Counted from the stretch's first letter, positions 8,751 to 18,287 are shown. The stretch is 64,000 nt of DNA from Polaribacter pectinis (GCF_014352875.1 NZ_CP060695.1:2635501-2699500); one strand, 5' to 3'. The notes: a model not told the origin generated them from the sequence alone. Program-made: numbers and translations.

Positions 8751-9896
8751 TTATTTTTTTACTGAACTACAACCACTCATTGTTGTAATTCTTACCACTT
8801 CTGTTGGTGGTAAATTCTCGTTTCTTTTTAATAATTGAGCAACCATTTCTTTGGTAATATTATTGAAGGCTTCTTCTAAAACGGTTCCGTTTTGTAACGC
8901 TACTGGATGCCCAACATCGCCAGATTCACGAATACTTTGTACTAAAGGGATTTCGCCTAAAAACTGGGTTTTAATATCTTCTGCCAAGTTTTTTGCACCA
9001 TCTTTTCCAAAGATATAATATTTATTATCTGGCAATTCTTCTGGTGTAAAATATGCCATATTTTCTACGATTCCTAAAACGGGAACGTTAATATTTTCTT
9101 GTTGGAACATGGCAACTCCTTTTTTAGCATCTGCCAACGCAATGTTTTGTGGTGTACTTACTACAACTGCTCCATTTATTGGTAAAGCTTGTACGATTGA
9201 TAAATGTACATCTCCTGTTCCTGGTGGTAAATCGATTAAAAGAAAGTCTAACTCACCCCAAGCTCCATCGAAAATAAGTTGATTTAACGCTTTAGAAGCC
9301 ATTGGTCCTCTCCAAATTACTGCTTGATTTGGGTCTGTAAAGAAACCTAAAGACAATAATTTTACTCCGTAATTTTCGATTGGTTTCATTTTAGATCGTC
9401 CATCTACTTTTACAGAAAGTGGTTTTGCTTTTTCTACATCGAACATAATATGTTGCGATGGTCCATAAACATCTGCATCTAAAACACCAACATTAAAGCC
9501 CATTTTTGCTAAAGAAATAGCTGTGTTTGCTGTAATTGTAGATTTACCAACACCACCTTTTCCAGATGCAATTGCAATAATGTTTTTAATATTCGGAATT
9601 TCCTTACCACGAATTTGATTCGGATTTGAATTTTCTTTTGCAACTGGTTTTTCTACAGTTACATTCACTTTTACGTCTATATCTTCAGAAACATTGCTTT
9701 TAATTGCTTTTGTAATTTCTGATTCAACTTTCTTTTTTGCCTGTAATGTTGGATTGCTAATTGTAATTTCTACAATTACTTCGTTACCAAAAATTACGAT
9801 GTTTTTTAAGTTGTTATTTTCCACCAAACTCTTTCCTTCTCCAGGAGCAGTAATGGTTTCTAATGCTTGTTTTATATTTTGTTTGTTAAAACTCAT
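8751..9896 (-). CDS. mrp: Mrp/ApbC-type P-loop ATPase (Fe-S cluster carrier)
   Basis: 381 residues. Residues 1-85 are a MIP18/DUF59-type domain, and 112-120 (GKGGVGKST) the deviant Walker A of the MinD/Mrp family, followed by VGVLDADVYGPSQHIM and LIDLPPGTGDVHLS. The CxxC pair that bridges the Mrp dimer in many bacteria is not at its usual place (ENMAYFTPEELPDNKYYIFG). A single Cys occurs near the end in TMSGCSSVKK. Cluster carrying is known for the family; here it is supported by the adjacent NifU-like gene. Confidence 0.92.
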   Translation of the reverse strand: MSFNKQNIKQALETITAPGEGKSLVENNNLKNIVIFGNEVIVEITISNPTLQAKKKVESEITKAIKSNVSEDIDVKVNVTVEKPVAKENSNPNQIRGKEIPNIKNIIAIASGKGGVGKSTITANTAISLAKMGFNVGVLDADVYGPSQHIMFDVEKAKPLSVKVDGRSKMKPIENYGVKLLSLGFFTDPNQAVIWRGPMASKALNQLIFDGAWGELDFLLIDLPPGTGDVHLSIVQALPINGAVVVSTPQNIALADAKKGVAMFQQENINVPVLGIVENMAYFTPEELPDNKYYIFGKDGAKNLAEDIKTQFLGEIPLVQSIRESGDVGHPVALQNGTVLEEAFNNITKEMVAQLLKRNENLPPTEVVRITTMSGCSSVKK

Positions 9897-9929
9897 TTCG
9901 AGATTTTAATTAGGATTAATTCTAAATAG

Positions 9930-9937
9930 CAAAGATA
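9930..9937 (-). promoter_or_regulatory. Predicted -7 box TATCTTTG for mrp
   Basis: On the minus strand TATCTTTG lies 33 bases before the mrp ATG and matches TAnnTTTG. No clear -33 element. Confidence 0.45.
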
Positions 9938-10073
9938 CTTTTAAAAATACTTTTAAGGAAATAAAGGGGTAATAACTACTATTAAAAAATGCTTAAAAGT
10001 TTAAAAACAACACTTTATGATATTTTAAAATAATTTTTATTATATTTATAAAATAATTTAACTCCTAAAGATT

Positions 10074-10529
10074 ATGAAAAACACAAACGCCCTAACGTGT
10101 GTAACTTTCCTATTGTTAATTACTTTTAATTACCAAACAACTTTTTCTCAAGACATTGTAGCGCTTAACACCGTTACTAAACTATCGTCTAGATCTTATG
10201 CTGCGTCTAATAATATAGTTTTAGAAGCAGCTACTTTAGAAGATGGGAAATACACTTACGATTTTAAAGAAAAAAAGATTTTAATAGAAATTAAAGATGG
10301 CTTCTATTATGAATACCATCCTAAAAAAGAATTCATTAAAGCTAGAATCGATTGGTTAACAAAATTTAAATATAAACTTACTATTGTTGCTATTAAAAAA
10401 AGAGGAGCTCCATTAAAAGTTGGTAGTATACTTACAGCTGAGATTGTAAAAATTAAGGGAGATGAATATTTTTATTCTTCACTTTTAAATAATAAAAAAA
10501 GAAAAGGTAGTTTTAAAAAAGTAAAATAA
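10074..10529 (+). CDS. Secreted protein, function unknown
   Basis: 151 residues starting with a signal peptide (CVTFLLLITFNYQTTFSQ). The mature part is small, lysine-rich and predicted all-beta (YTYDFKEKKILIEIKDG, FKYKLTIVAIKKRG), ending in a basic tail KKRKGSFKKVK. I recognise no family. It stands alone between divergent mrp and a convergent alkyltransferase-like gene. Confidence 0.6.
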   Translation: MKNTNALTCVTFLLLITFNYQTTFSQDIVALNTVTKLSSRSYAASNNIVLEAATLEDGKYTYDFKEKKILIEIKDGFYYEYHPKKEFIKARIDWLTKFKYKLTIVAIKKRGAPLKVGSILTAEIVKIKGDEYFYSSLLNNKKRKGSFKKVK

Positions 10530-10555
10530 ATTACAACTTAAAAGATTATTGCATT

Positions 10556-10585
10556 AAAAAACCATCAAAAATTTGATGGTTTTTT
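10556..10585. terminator. Bidirectional intrinsic terminator
   Basis: AAAAAACCATCAAA and TTTGATGGTTTTT flank a 2-base loop and are shared by the convergent genes at 10074 and 10604. Confidence 0.85.
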
Positions 10586-10603
10586 AATTTATTTTATTGT
10601 CAT

Positions 10604-10954
10604 TTACTTATTTAAAAAGTAATTAGGTAATTCCTCTTTTGGATTCCAGAAAACGGTTTCTAAATTTTGAATTTGATTTTCAATAACTACAATTCCTTCG
10701 CTTTCTAATAATTGTTGCATTAGATTTGTACCATCGAAATGATGTTTTCCAGTTAATAATCCTTTCTTATTTACAACTCTATGAGCTGGTACGTCTTCTA
10801 AATTATGTGCTTTGTTCATTGCCCAACCTACCATTCTTGCAGATTTTGCTGCACCCAAATATGTTGCAATTGCACCATAACTTGTTACTTTTCCGTGAGG
10901 AATTAAACGCACAACTTTGTAAACTTTATCAAAAAAATTATCGGGTTCTTTCAC
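10604..10954 (-). CDS. Alkyltransferase-like protein (ATL), MGMT family
   Basis: 116 residues, the C-terminal DNA-binding domain of O6-alkylguanine transferases: VVRLIPHGKVTSYGAIATYLG, then GWAMNKAHNLEDVPAHRVVNKKGLLTG. The active-site PCHR is PAHR here, so the methyl-accepting Cys is missing. Proteins of this kind bind O6-alkylguanine lesions without removing the group and hand them to nucleotide excision repair. Length and gene position are typical. Confidence 0.9.
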   Translation of the reverse strand: MKEPDNFFDKVYKVVRLIPHGKVTSYGAIATYLGAAKSARMVGWAMNKAHNLEDVPAHRVVNKKGLLTGKHHFDGTNLMQQLLESEGIVVIENQIQNLETVFWNPKEELPNYFLNK

Positions 10955-11037
10955 TCTTGAAAGATAGGAATTATTAAGTAAATTTATTAAGCATTTAAAG
11001 GCTTTAATCCTTTTTGAAGTTTATCTGCTCTAAAAAA

Positions 11038-11709
11038 CTAATACTTCAATCTAAATTGAATGTATGTAATTGGTTTGTCTACAGCTAAATATTGATTTTC
11101 GTAAAAAGTTTGAGTTTCTGTAACTTCCTTTGGAGAACCTTCGTTTTTATAGACATTGTGGTTTGCATTCAAAATTTCGTGACCTTCTCCATGCAATAAA
11201 CCTAAAGTGTAACCATGCATAAATTCGCTGTCGGTTTTTAGATTCATAATTCCGTTTTCTTTTAAAATAACATTGTATTTTTTTAGAAAAGTAGAGTTTG
11301 TCATTCTATGTTTTGTACGTTGGTATTTTATCTGCGGATCTGGGAAAGTAATCCAAATTTCAGAAACTTCGTTTTCTGCAAAAATAAAATCTACCAACTC
11401 AATTTGAGTTCTTACAAATGCAACATTTGGTAAATTTTCTTCTAATGCAGTTTTTGCACCTCGCCAAAAACGAGCGCCTTTTATATCAATTCCAATATAA
11501 TTTTTATTCGGATTTTTTCTGGCTAAAGCAATAGTATATTCGCCTTTACCACAACCCAATTCAACAATAATCGGGTTCTCGTTTCCAAAAAAAGAATGCC
11601 ATTTACCTTTATGAGAAAAGTTAGTTACAACTTCTTCTCTTGTTGGCTGAATGACATTTTTGAACGTTTCATTTTCTTTGAAACGTTTTAGTTTGTTTTT
11701 GCTTCCCAA
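11038..11709 (-). CDS. trmB: tRNA (guanine-N7-)-methyltransferase
   Basis: Makes m7G46 in tRNA from SAM. The SAM-binding motif is IVELGCGKGEYTIALARKNP (about 46-65), followed by YIGIDIKGARFWRGAKTA and the diagnostic WITFPDPQIKYQRTKHRMT. 223 residues, usual size. A 9-base gap separates it from the small membrane protein upstream. Confidence 0.95.
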   Translation of the reverse strand: MGSKNKLKRFKENETFKNVIQPTREEVVTNFSHKGKWHSFFGNENPIIVELGCGKGEYTIALARKNPNKNYIGIDIKGARFWRGAKTALEENLPNVAFVRTQIELVDFIFAENEVSEIWITFPDPQIKYQRTKHRMTNSTFLKKYNVILKENGIMNLKTDSEFMHGYTLGLLHGEGHEILNANHNVYKNEGSPKEVTETQTFYENQYLAVDKPITYIQFRLKY

Positions 11710-11718
11710 AGTGTAAAA

Positions 11719-11940
11719 TTAAGCTCTGTCTTCTGTTCCTTCTTTTACAAATCGTTTAGATTCTTTCATCCAATATGCAAATAGAACTAATAAAACTGCT
11801 AGAAAAAACCAATTTACAGCGTTAGAAATCCACCATCCTAAATCTGCATGTGCTACACTTGTGCGTAACCAATTAAAAGGGATGAATAAAAGATCTGTAA
11901 ATAAACTACCAATCCATCTAAAAATATTGCTTGCTATCAT
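11719..11940 (-). CDS. Small membrane protein (DUF6341-like)
   Basis: 73 residues. It has a hydrophobic N-terminal stretch (SNIFRWIGSLFTDLLFIPFN) and one clear membrane span near residues 41-61 (NAVNWFFLAVLLVLFAYWM), then a charged tail KESKRFVKEGTEDRA. Resembles a small flavobacterial family found beside upp and the DUF6427-type gene; the family name is from memory and less certain than the topology. Function unknown. Confidence 0.65.
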   Translation of the reverse strand: MIASNIFRWIGSLFTDLLFIPFNWLRTSVAHADLGWWISNAVNWFFLAVLLVLFAYWMKESKRFVKEGTEDRA

Positions 11941-11981
11941 AACTTAATTATCTTTACACTGCAAAAATAACAAAAGAAACA

Positions 11982-12911
11982 ATGCTAGCCAATTTTTTAA
12001 GCAAATCTAAACCAATCAATTTTATAGTTTTATTAGCTTTCTTTTTCTGCTTCTTTTTATTAGCTGTTTTTAACACCTTTTTTGTTGACAGTTTTAATAT
12101 AGATGAACTCTTAAAAATCGGGATCTTTTTTCTTCTCTTTTTAGGAATATTTTTCTTTTATAATTTTATTATTTCTAAAAATAATCTAACGTTTGATAAC
12201 TCGTATGCATTTTTCTCATTTACCCTCTTCCTATCCTTTACACTACCCAGCATATTAGAATATAAAATACTGATTTTAATACTTTTACATCTTCTGTTTT
12301 TAAGAAAAATCTATAGCTTAAAATCTATAAAACAACTAATAAAAAAAATATTTGACGCTGGTTTTTGGCTTGGAATTTGCTTTTTTATAGAACCTTTATC
12401 CATAGTGTTTTTTGTACTTATATATGCCGGAATATATTTACATCAAAAAATAACAATTCACACAATTATAAGCCCAATTATTGGTTTTATAACACCACTA
12501 ATTATTTACTTTACATATTGTTTTTGGTTTGATAATATTGAAGAGTTTCAGCAACTTTTTTACTTTTATGACGTAAAAACCTTTTTAATTTATTCTGAAA
12601 ACGATAGTATTTGGTTTGTAGGTTTTATACTTTTAACAACATTACTATCATTATTTATAAAATCTCCAAAAGCATTATCAGTAAATAATTCCTTTAAGAA
12701 AAATTGGATTCTACTAATTATAAACTTAATAATATCCTTGCTTTTTGTATTGATAATTGAAGATAAAAACGCATCAGAAATTGTTTACCTACTATTTCCA
12801 ACAAGTGTAATTATTGCAAACGGATTAGAAGAAATTAAGAGCAGTTTGGCTAAAAATGTAATTTTTATTTTGATATTAATTGGTGTAATTACACATCAGT
12901 TTTTGTTATAA
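11982..12911 (+). CDS. Polytopic membrane protein (DUF6427-like)
   Basis: 309 residues, almost entirely hydrophobic, with about eight to ten predicted spans; no catalytic motif visible. It fits the flavobacterial DUF6427 family, usually next to upp. It overlaps upp tail to tail by 6 bases. Function unknown; a link to surface polysaccharide or gliding has been suggested by position only. Confidence 0.65.
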   Translation: MLANFLSKSKPINFIVLLAFFFCFFLLAVFNTFFVDSFNIDELLKIGIFFLLFLGIFFFYNFIISKNNLTFDNSYAFFSFTLFLSFTLPSILEYKILILILLHLLFLRKIYSLKSIKQLIKKIFDAGFWLGICFFIEPLSIVFFVLIYAGIYLHQKITIHTIISPIIGFITPLIIYFTYCFWFDNIEEFQQLFYFYDVKTFLIYSENDSIWFVGFILLTTLLSLFIKSPKALSVNNSFKKNWILLIINLIISLLFVLIIEDKNASEIVYLLFPTSVIIANGLEEIKSSLAKNVIFILILIGVITHQFLL

Positions 12912-13559
12912 TTTACTACCAAAAGCCAAATCTCCTGCGTCTCCTAAACCAGGAACAATGTAGCCTTTATCATTTAAAACATCATCAATAGCAGCTATCC
13001 ACAAATGTGTGTTTTCTGGAAAATTGTTTTTAACAAACTCAACTCCTTCTGTAGAACCGATTACTGCCACAATATGAATCTCTTTTGGCGTACCGTGCTT
13101 TTTTATTGCTTGGTAAACAGCAGCTAAACTTTGTCCAGTTGCTAACATTGGGTCTGCTAATAACAAAGTCTTATTTTCAATTGAAGGCGCTGCAAAGTAT
13201 TCTACTATAATTTCAAATTCTTTATCTTTATTAGGATGGTGTCTATAGGCTGAAATAAATGCATTTTCTGCATCATCGAAATAATTTAACAATCCTTGAT
13301 GCAAAGGCAAACCCGCACGTAAAATAGAACACAAAACAACATCATTATAAGATAATTGAAGTTTCTTTTTACCTAAAGGTGTTTCTACATAAACTCCAGA
13401 ATAAGAAAGGTTTTTACTTAATTCATATCCCAAAATCTCACCAATTCTTTCAATATTTCGTCTAAAACGAAGCGAATCTTTTTGAATTTTCACATCTCTT
13501 ATTTCAGATACAAATTTGTTTAAAATTGAGTTATTTTCTCCTATATAATGTATGTTCAT
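12906..13559 (-). CDS. upp: Uracil phosphoribosyltransferase
   Basis: Salvages uracil to UMP using PRPP. The PRPP-binding loop is LLADPMLATGQSLAAVY, and the C-terminal uracil-binding segment is GYIVPGLGDAGDLAFG. The start at 13559 (MNIHYIGENNS) gives the normal 217 residues. An ATG at 13670 would add 37 odd hydrophobic residues and overlap the divergent gene at 13655. Confidence 0.95.
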   Translation of the reverse strand: MNIHYIGENNSILNKFVSEIRDVKIQKDSLRFRRNIERIGEILGYELSKNLSYSGVYVETPLGKKKLQLSYNDVVLCSILRAGLPLHQGLLNYFDDAENAFISAYRHHPNKDKEFEIIVEYFAAPSIENKTLLLADPMLATGQSLAAVYQAIKKHGTPKEIHIVAVIGSTEGVEFVKNNFPENTHLWIAAIDDVLNDKGYIVPGLGDAGDLAFGSKL

Positions 13560-13654
13560 TTTAATAATATATAGTAACAAATGTAATGCAATTACATAAA
13601 ATTTGTATATTGGTGCCAAACAAAAAATTAAATTATTAATTAAAAAATTAGAAA

Positions 13655-14125
13655 ATGGGACTTTTTTCATTCATTAAAAATGCCGGTGCTAAAGTTTTTG
13701 GGATCGGAAAAACTACAGAAGAAGAAAATGCAGAAAAAGCAGATCAATTAAGAGATGCTATTGCTAAATTAGAATTAGAAGTTAAAGACTTATCGATTTC
13801 AGTTGATGATGATGCTGTAAAACTTTGGGGAGAAGCTGCTGATTTAGCTACCAAAGAAAAGGTAGTTTTAGTTGTAGGAAATACAAATGGTGTTGCTTCT
13901 GTAGACGATAATATAACTGTTGCTGAAGTAGAAGTTATAGAAGAAGCTGCAATGGCACAATTTCATACTGTAGAAAGTGGGGATACTTTAGGTAAAATAG
14001 CAAAAGAATATTATGGAAATGCAATGAAATATCCTGTTATTTTTGAAGCAAACAAACCAATGTTATCTCATCCAGATAAAATTTATCCTGGTCAGGTTTT
14101 AAGAATTCCACCTTTAGTGGACTAA
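13655..14125 (+). CDS. kbp: BON + LysM domain protein, Kbp/YgaU-like
   Basis: 156 residues. The central BON domain (about 40-92, LELEVKDLSISVDDDAVKLWG to NITVAEVEV) is followed by a LysM domain (about 104-154: FHTVESGDTLGKIAKEYYGN to IYPGQVLRIP). This is the architecture of the cytosolic K+-binding protein Kbp (YgaU). There is no signal peptide, which fits. A strong T-tracted hairpin follows at 14148. Confidence 0.88.
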   Translation: MGLFSFIKNAGAKVFGIGKTTEEENAEKADQLRDAIAKLELEVKDLSISVDDDAVKLWGEAADLATKEKVVLVVGNTNGVASVDDNITVAEVEVIEEAAMAQFHTVESGDTLGKIAKEYYGNAMKYPVIFEANKPMLSHPDKIYPGQVLRIPPLVD

Positions 14126-14147
14126 CCAAAAGTTAATCAACCAAAGT

Positions 14148-14179
14148 AAAAGAGTTTCAAAAGTAATTTTGAGGCTCTT
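14148..14179 (+). terminator. Intrinsic terminator after the Kbp-like gene
   Basis: AAAGAGTTTCAAAA pairs with TTTTGAGGCTCTTT with two mismatches, followed by more T. Confidence 0.7.
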
Positions 14180-14237
14180 TTTTTATGTTCATTTTTAAAA
14201 ATATCATCAACTTTGTTGCTTAATATTTAGAGCGTTT

Positions 14238-15137
14238 ATGATGAATAAAAGAATACTCGCATTAATTGCAGTTTCTATTGCAACATTAATTTATGGTGTA
14301 AATTATACCATTGCAAAAGATGTAATGCCTTTTTACGTAAAACCTTATGCTTTTATTTTAATTAGAGTTATTGGTGCAACAGCTATTTTTTGGTTGTTAG
14401 GTTTATTTGTAAAACCTCAAAAAATAGAGAAATCTGATTATAAAAAAATATTTGTAGCATCATTTTTTGGTATTTCTTTAAATATGTTAGCTTTCTTTAA
14501 AGGTTTAAGTTTAACTACACCAATAAGTGCTTCTGTAATGATGGTAACCTCTCCAATATTGGTGTTAATTTTTTCGAGCATTATCATTAAAAAGTCTATT
14601 GGAAAACAAAGAATTTTAGGTGTATTTATTGGTTTAATTGGTACTATTTTATTGATTACTTATGGCAATTCTTCAAATGGAAGTTCTACAAACAACAACC
14701 TTGGTAACTTTTTGGTTTTTGTAAATGCTGCTTCTTATGGTTTGTATTTGGTTTTGGCTAAAAATTTAATTGAAAAATATCATCCTATTGTTTTTGTAAA
14801 ATGGCTGTATCTATTTGGTTTAATTTTTGTAATTCCTATTGGTTACACTGAGTTTACAGAGATCGTTTGGCAAGAAATTCCAAGTAATATTTATTGGAGT
14901 ATTGGCTTTGTAGTAGTGTTTACTTCTTGTGTAACTTATCTTTTCAATTTATATGGTTTGTCTAAATTAAAACCAACAACAGTAAGTGTGTTTATTTATT
15001 TGCAACCTGTAATTGCTTCTATTTATGCATTAATTGTTGGTAGCGATTCTTTAAATTTGGTAAAAATTAGTGCTACTTTACTCATCTTTTTAGGCGTTTA
15101 TTTAGTAACCAAACAAGTTAAAAATTCTACTAAATAA
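14238..15137 (+). CDS. EamA/DMT-family transporter
   Basis: 299 residues with ten predicted membrane spans in two EamA repeats: residues about 8-140 (LIAVSIATLIYGVNYTIAKD onward) and 155-293. Drug/metabolite transporters of this type export amino acids or other small metabolites. The substrate cannot be told from sequence. Two adjacent ATGs start the gene. Confidence 0.85.
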   Translation: MMNKRILALIAVSIATLIYGVNYTIAKDVMPFYVKPYAFILIRVIGATAIFWLLGLFVKPQKIEKSDYKKIFVASFFGISLNMLAFFKGLSLTTPISASVMMVTSPILVLIFSSIIIKKSIGKQRILGVFIGLIGTILLITYGNSSNGSSTNNNLGNFLVFVNAASYGLYLVLAKNLIEKYHPIVFVKWLYLFGLIFVIPIGYTEFTEIVWQEIPSNIYWSIGFVVVFTSCVTYLFNLYGLSKLKPTTVSVFIYLQPVIASIYALIVGSDSLNLVKISATLLIFLGVYLVTKQVKNSTK

Positions 15138-15140
15138 AAC

Positions 15141-15148
15141 TATATTTG
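15141..15148 (+). promoter_or_regulatory. Predicted -7 box TATATTTG for yicC-gmk-nadD
   Basis: TATATTTG fits TAnnTTTG and lies 24 bases before the yicC ATG. Confidence 0.45.
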
Positions 15149-15172
15149 CAACTCATTTAAAATGACTATTTT

Positions 15173-16039
15173 ATGATTCAATCTATGACTGGCTATGGAA
15201 AAGCAGTTTTACAATTGCCAACCAAAAAAGTAACTATAGAAATTAAATCTTTAAACAGTAAAAATTTAGATCTAAATGTTCGAATTCCATCTTATTATAA
15301 AGAAAAGGAATTAGCAGTACGTAAAAAATTAGCGAGTTCTTTAGTTCGTGGAAAAGTAGATTTTTCAATTTTTGTAGAAATGACTGCAGATGAAACTTCG
15401 GCAAGTATAAATCACGGAGTTGTAAAACAATACATGCAACAATTAAGAAATGTGGTTCAAACAGGAACTTCAGATGATGTAGAATTGTTAAAAATGGCAG
15501 TAAGAATGCCAGATGCATTAAAAACAGATCGTGAAGAATTAGATGAAAATGAGTGGAATATCATCAACCAAAATATTGATATTGCCATTAAAGAAATTGT
15601 ACAATATAGAATTGATGAAGCTGCTTCTTTAGAGATAGATTTTAAAGAAAGAATTACAAATATTAGAACGTATTTAGAAGAAGTAAAAGCGTTGGATGGA
15701 GATAGAGTTGAAAATGTAAAAACACGTTTAAAAAAGGCAATTGACGATTTAAAAGTTGATACTGATGAAAATCGTTTCGAGCAAGAACTGATTTATTATT
15801 TAGAGAAATTAGATATTAATGAAGAGAAAGTTCGTTTGGCAAATCATTTAGATTATTTCTTACAAACCTTGGCTTCTGAAGATTCTAATGGTAAAAAATT
15901 AGGTTTTATTGTTCAAGAAATGGGAAGAGAAATAAACACAACTGGTTCTAAAGCAAATTTTGCACCGATGCAAAAAGCGGTTATTCAAATGAAAAATGAA
16001 TTAGAGCAAATTAAGGAACAGATTTTGAATGTACTTTAA
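15173..16039 (+). CDS. yicC: YicC family endoribonuclease
   Basis: 288 residues. Starts with the family signature MIQSMTGYGKA, then EIKSLNSKNLDLNVRIPSY. The C-terminal DUF1732 part contains RLKKAIDDLKVD, EQELIYYLEKLDINEE and GKKLGFIVQEMGREINTTGSKAN. YicC proteins are reported to be RNA endonucleases. It is followed closely by gmk and nadD, a usual flavobacterial order. Confidence 0.93.
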   Translation: MIQSMTGYGKAVLQLPTKKVTIEIKSLNSKNLDLNVRIPSYYKEKELAVRKKLASSLVRGKVDFSIFVEMTADETSASINHGVVKQYMQQLRNVVQTGTSDDVELLKMAVRMPDALKTDREELDENEWNIINQNIDIAIKEIVQYRIDEAASLEIDFKERITNIRTYLEEVKALDGDRVENVKTRLKKAIDDLKVDTDENRFEQELIYYLEKLDINEEKVRLANHLDYFLQTLASEDSNGKKLGFIVQEMGREINTTGSKANFAPMQKAVIQMKNELEQIKEQILNVL

Positions 16040-16121
16040 TACAAGTAAGTAAGCTGATGAATTTCAGTTTTTAAATATTAAGATGTTGAAGAGAGTTCAG
16101 CAAGACAAAAATTAAGAATTT

Positions 16122-16715
16122 ATGTCAGATTTTAAAGGAAAATTATTCGTCTTTTCAGCACCTTCTGGTTCTGGTAAAACAACAATTGTTCGTCATTTAT
16201 TACAACAAGAAAGATTCAATTTAGAATTTTCTATTTCTGCAACATCAAGAGAACCAAGAGGTTTCGAAAAAGATGGTGAAGATTATTATTTTATTTCTTT
16301 AAGAGATTTTAAAGATAAAATTAAAGCAGATGAATTTCTAGAATGGGAAGAAGTTTACAGAGATAATTTCTACGGAACTTTAAAAAGTGAAATTGAAAGA
16401 ATTTGGGCACAAAAAAAACACGTTATTTTTGATATAGATGTTGTTGGCGGTTTAAGAATTAAGAAAAAATATCCTGAAAGAACACTGTCTGTTTTTGTAA
16501 AGCCACCAAGTGTAGACGAGTTAAAAATTCGTTTGAAGAAACGTAAGACAGAAAGCGAAGCAAAGATAAATATGCGAATTGCAAAAGCTTCTGTAGAATT
16601 AGCAACTGCACCTCAATTCGATAAAATTATTAAAAATTACGATTTAGATGTTGCTCTAAAAGAAGCAGAAGATTTAGTGAGTGATTTTTTGGAATTAAAA
16701 GAAAATAAAGAGTAG
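16122..16715 (+). CDS. gmk: Guanylate kinase
   Basis: Phosphorylates GMP to GDP. P-loop at residues 9-20 (VFSAPSGSGKTTIV), then SISATSREPRGFEKDGEDYYFIS (GMP-binding) and IFDIDVVGGLRIKKKYP. 197 residues, normal. Confidence 0.96.
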   Translation: MSDFKGKLFVFSAPSGSGKTTIVRHLLQQERFNLEFSISATSREPRGFEKDGEDYYFISLRDFKDKIKADEFLEWEEVYRDNFYGTLKSEIERIWAQKKHVIFDIDVVGGLRIKKKYPERTLSVFVKPPSVDELKIRLKKRKTESEAKINMRIAKASVELATAPQFDKIIKNYDLDVALKEAEDLVSDFLELKENKE

Positions 16716-16796
16716 AGAAACAAGAAAATAGAGTCAAGAATAGAGATGAGTAAGAAGTCTCTTTTCTTTATTCATTTTTCTAATATCTTTTAAAAA

Positions 16797-17381
16797 ATGA
16801 GTAAAATCGGTTTATATTTTGGCACTTTCAATCCAATTCATGTGGGGCATTTAATTATTGCCAATTACATGGTAGAAAATTCAGATTTAGATGAAATTTG
16901 GATGGTTGTTACGCCCCATAATCCGTTTAAAAAGAAAAGTTCTTTACTAGAAAATCATCATAGATTTGAGCTAGTTTACAGAGCAACAGAAAATTATCCG
17001 AAGATAAAACCTTCTGATATAGAGTTTAAATTACCACAACCAAACTATACTGTTTTTACATTAGCACATATATCTGACACCTATAAAGACAAAGAATTTT
17101 GCTTAATTATGGGTGAAGACAACTTAAAAAGTTTTCATAAATGGAAAAATTTTGAGACTATTTTAGAACATCATCATATTTATGTTTATCCAAGAATTTC
17201 TGATGGAAAAGTAGCAACTCAATTCGATAATCATCCAAAAATTCATAAAGTTAATGCGCCAATTGTGCAAATTTCATCTACAATGATTCGAAACGGAATA
17301 AAGGCTGAAAAAAATATAGTACCAATGTTAACCAAAGAAGTTTGGCAATATATTGATGAAATGAATTTCTACAAAAAATAG
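16797..17381 (+). CDS. nadD: Nicotinate-nucleotide adenylyltransferase
   Basis: Makes deamido-NAD from nicotinate mononucleotide and ATP. The nucleotidyltransferase motif is GLYFGTFNPIHVGHLIIA (T/HxGH), and the second signature ISSTMIRNGIK is near the C-terminus. 194 residues, normal. Third gene of the yicC-gmk-nadD run. Confidence 0.95.
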   Translation: MSKIGLYFGTFNPIHVGHLIIANYMVENSDLDEIWMVVTPHNPFKKKSSLLENHHRFELVYRATENYPKIKPSDIEFKLPQPNYTVFTLAHISDTYKDKEFCLIMGEDNLKSFHKWKNFETILEHHHIYVYPRISDGKVATQFDNHPKIHKVNAPIVQISSTMIRNGIKAEKNIVPMLTKEVWQYIDEMNFYKK

Positions 17382-17429
17382 ATTTACTATTTTTACGTTG
17401 TATATTTATAACAATTCAAAATTTAATTT

Positions 17430-18287
17430 GTGGCTAAAAAAAAGGGTAAGTTTAAACAAAAACTAACAGACAAATATAGACTGGTTGTTTTAAATGAAGA
17501 CACGTTTGAAGAGCGTTTTTCTTTAAAATTATCTCGTTTAAATGTATTTGTTTTAGGTGGTTTTTTCTCAATCTTACTAATAGCATCCACTATTTTATTA
17601 ATTGCCTTTACACCAATAAAAGAATACATACCAGGCTATTCTTCGTCCAAATTAAAAGCAGATGCTTTAAAAGCTACACTAAAAGCAGATTCTTTAAAAA
17701 CAAAATTAGCTGTTTTAGAAAACTACACATTAGCTTTAAAACCTGTATTAACAGGAGAAATAGAAGCTGAAAGTATAGATTCTTTACAAGTAGAAGCAAG
17801 ACAGCGAGAAATAGATGAAAGCTTACTAAATGCTTCTAGAGAAGATTCTTTATTTAGAGAAAAAATTGAAAGTGAAAACAGATTTGCAATTCAACAAAAT
17901 GGAAGTAGTAATGTAAAAATTGTCTTTTTTGCACCACTCACTGGAACTATTTCGCAAAATTTTGATGTAAATTCTAAACACTTTGCAGTAGATATTGTTG
18001 CTAAAACAGGCACGCCAATTAAAGCTGTTGCAGATGGAACCGTTATTTTTTCTGCATGGAACACAGAAACTGGTTATGTTTTAATTTTAAAACACGCAAA
18101 CGATTATATTTCGGTTTACAAACACAATGGAAACCTACTAAAACAACAAGGCGATTTTGTAAAATCTGGCGAGGTTATTGCCACTGTTGGTTCAACTGGA
18201 GAATTAACTACTGGACCACATTTACATTTCGAGCTTTGGAGCGGTGGTTATGCTGTAAATCCTACTAATTTTATCGATTTTAAATAA
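17430..18287 (+). CDS. Membrane-anchored M23 endopeptidase with coiled coil
   Basis: 285 residues from a GTG start (no ATG nearby). A single membrane span lies near residues 35-57 (VLGGFFSILLIASTILLIAF), then a coiled coil (about 70-150) and a LytM/M23 domain. Zinc ligands are intact: HFAVDI (HxxxD) and HLHFEL at about 267-272, with the strand VSVYKHNGNLL between. It should cut peptide cross-links in the periplasm. The stop codon overlaps the ATG of the GH3-like gene. Confidence 0.92.
   Translation: MAKKKGKFKQKLTDKYRLVVLNEDTFEERFSLKLSRLNVFVLGGFFSILLIASTILLIAFTPIKEYIPGYSSSKLKADALKATLKADSLKTKLAVLENYTLALKPVLTGEIEAESIDSLQVEARQREIDESLLNASREDSLFREKIESENRFAIQQNGSSNVKIVFFAPLTGTISQNFDVNSKHFAVDIVAKTGTPIKAVADGTVIFSAWNTETGYVLILKHANDYISVYKHNGNLLKQQGDFVKSGEVIATVGSTGELTTGPHLHFELWSGGYAVNPTNFIDFK

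Noticed and set aside
13560..13670. Longer upp start at 13670
   Set aside because: Adds 37 hydrophobic residues, overlaps the divergent gene and exceeds the family's usual length.
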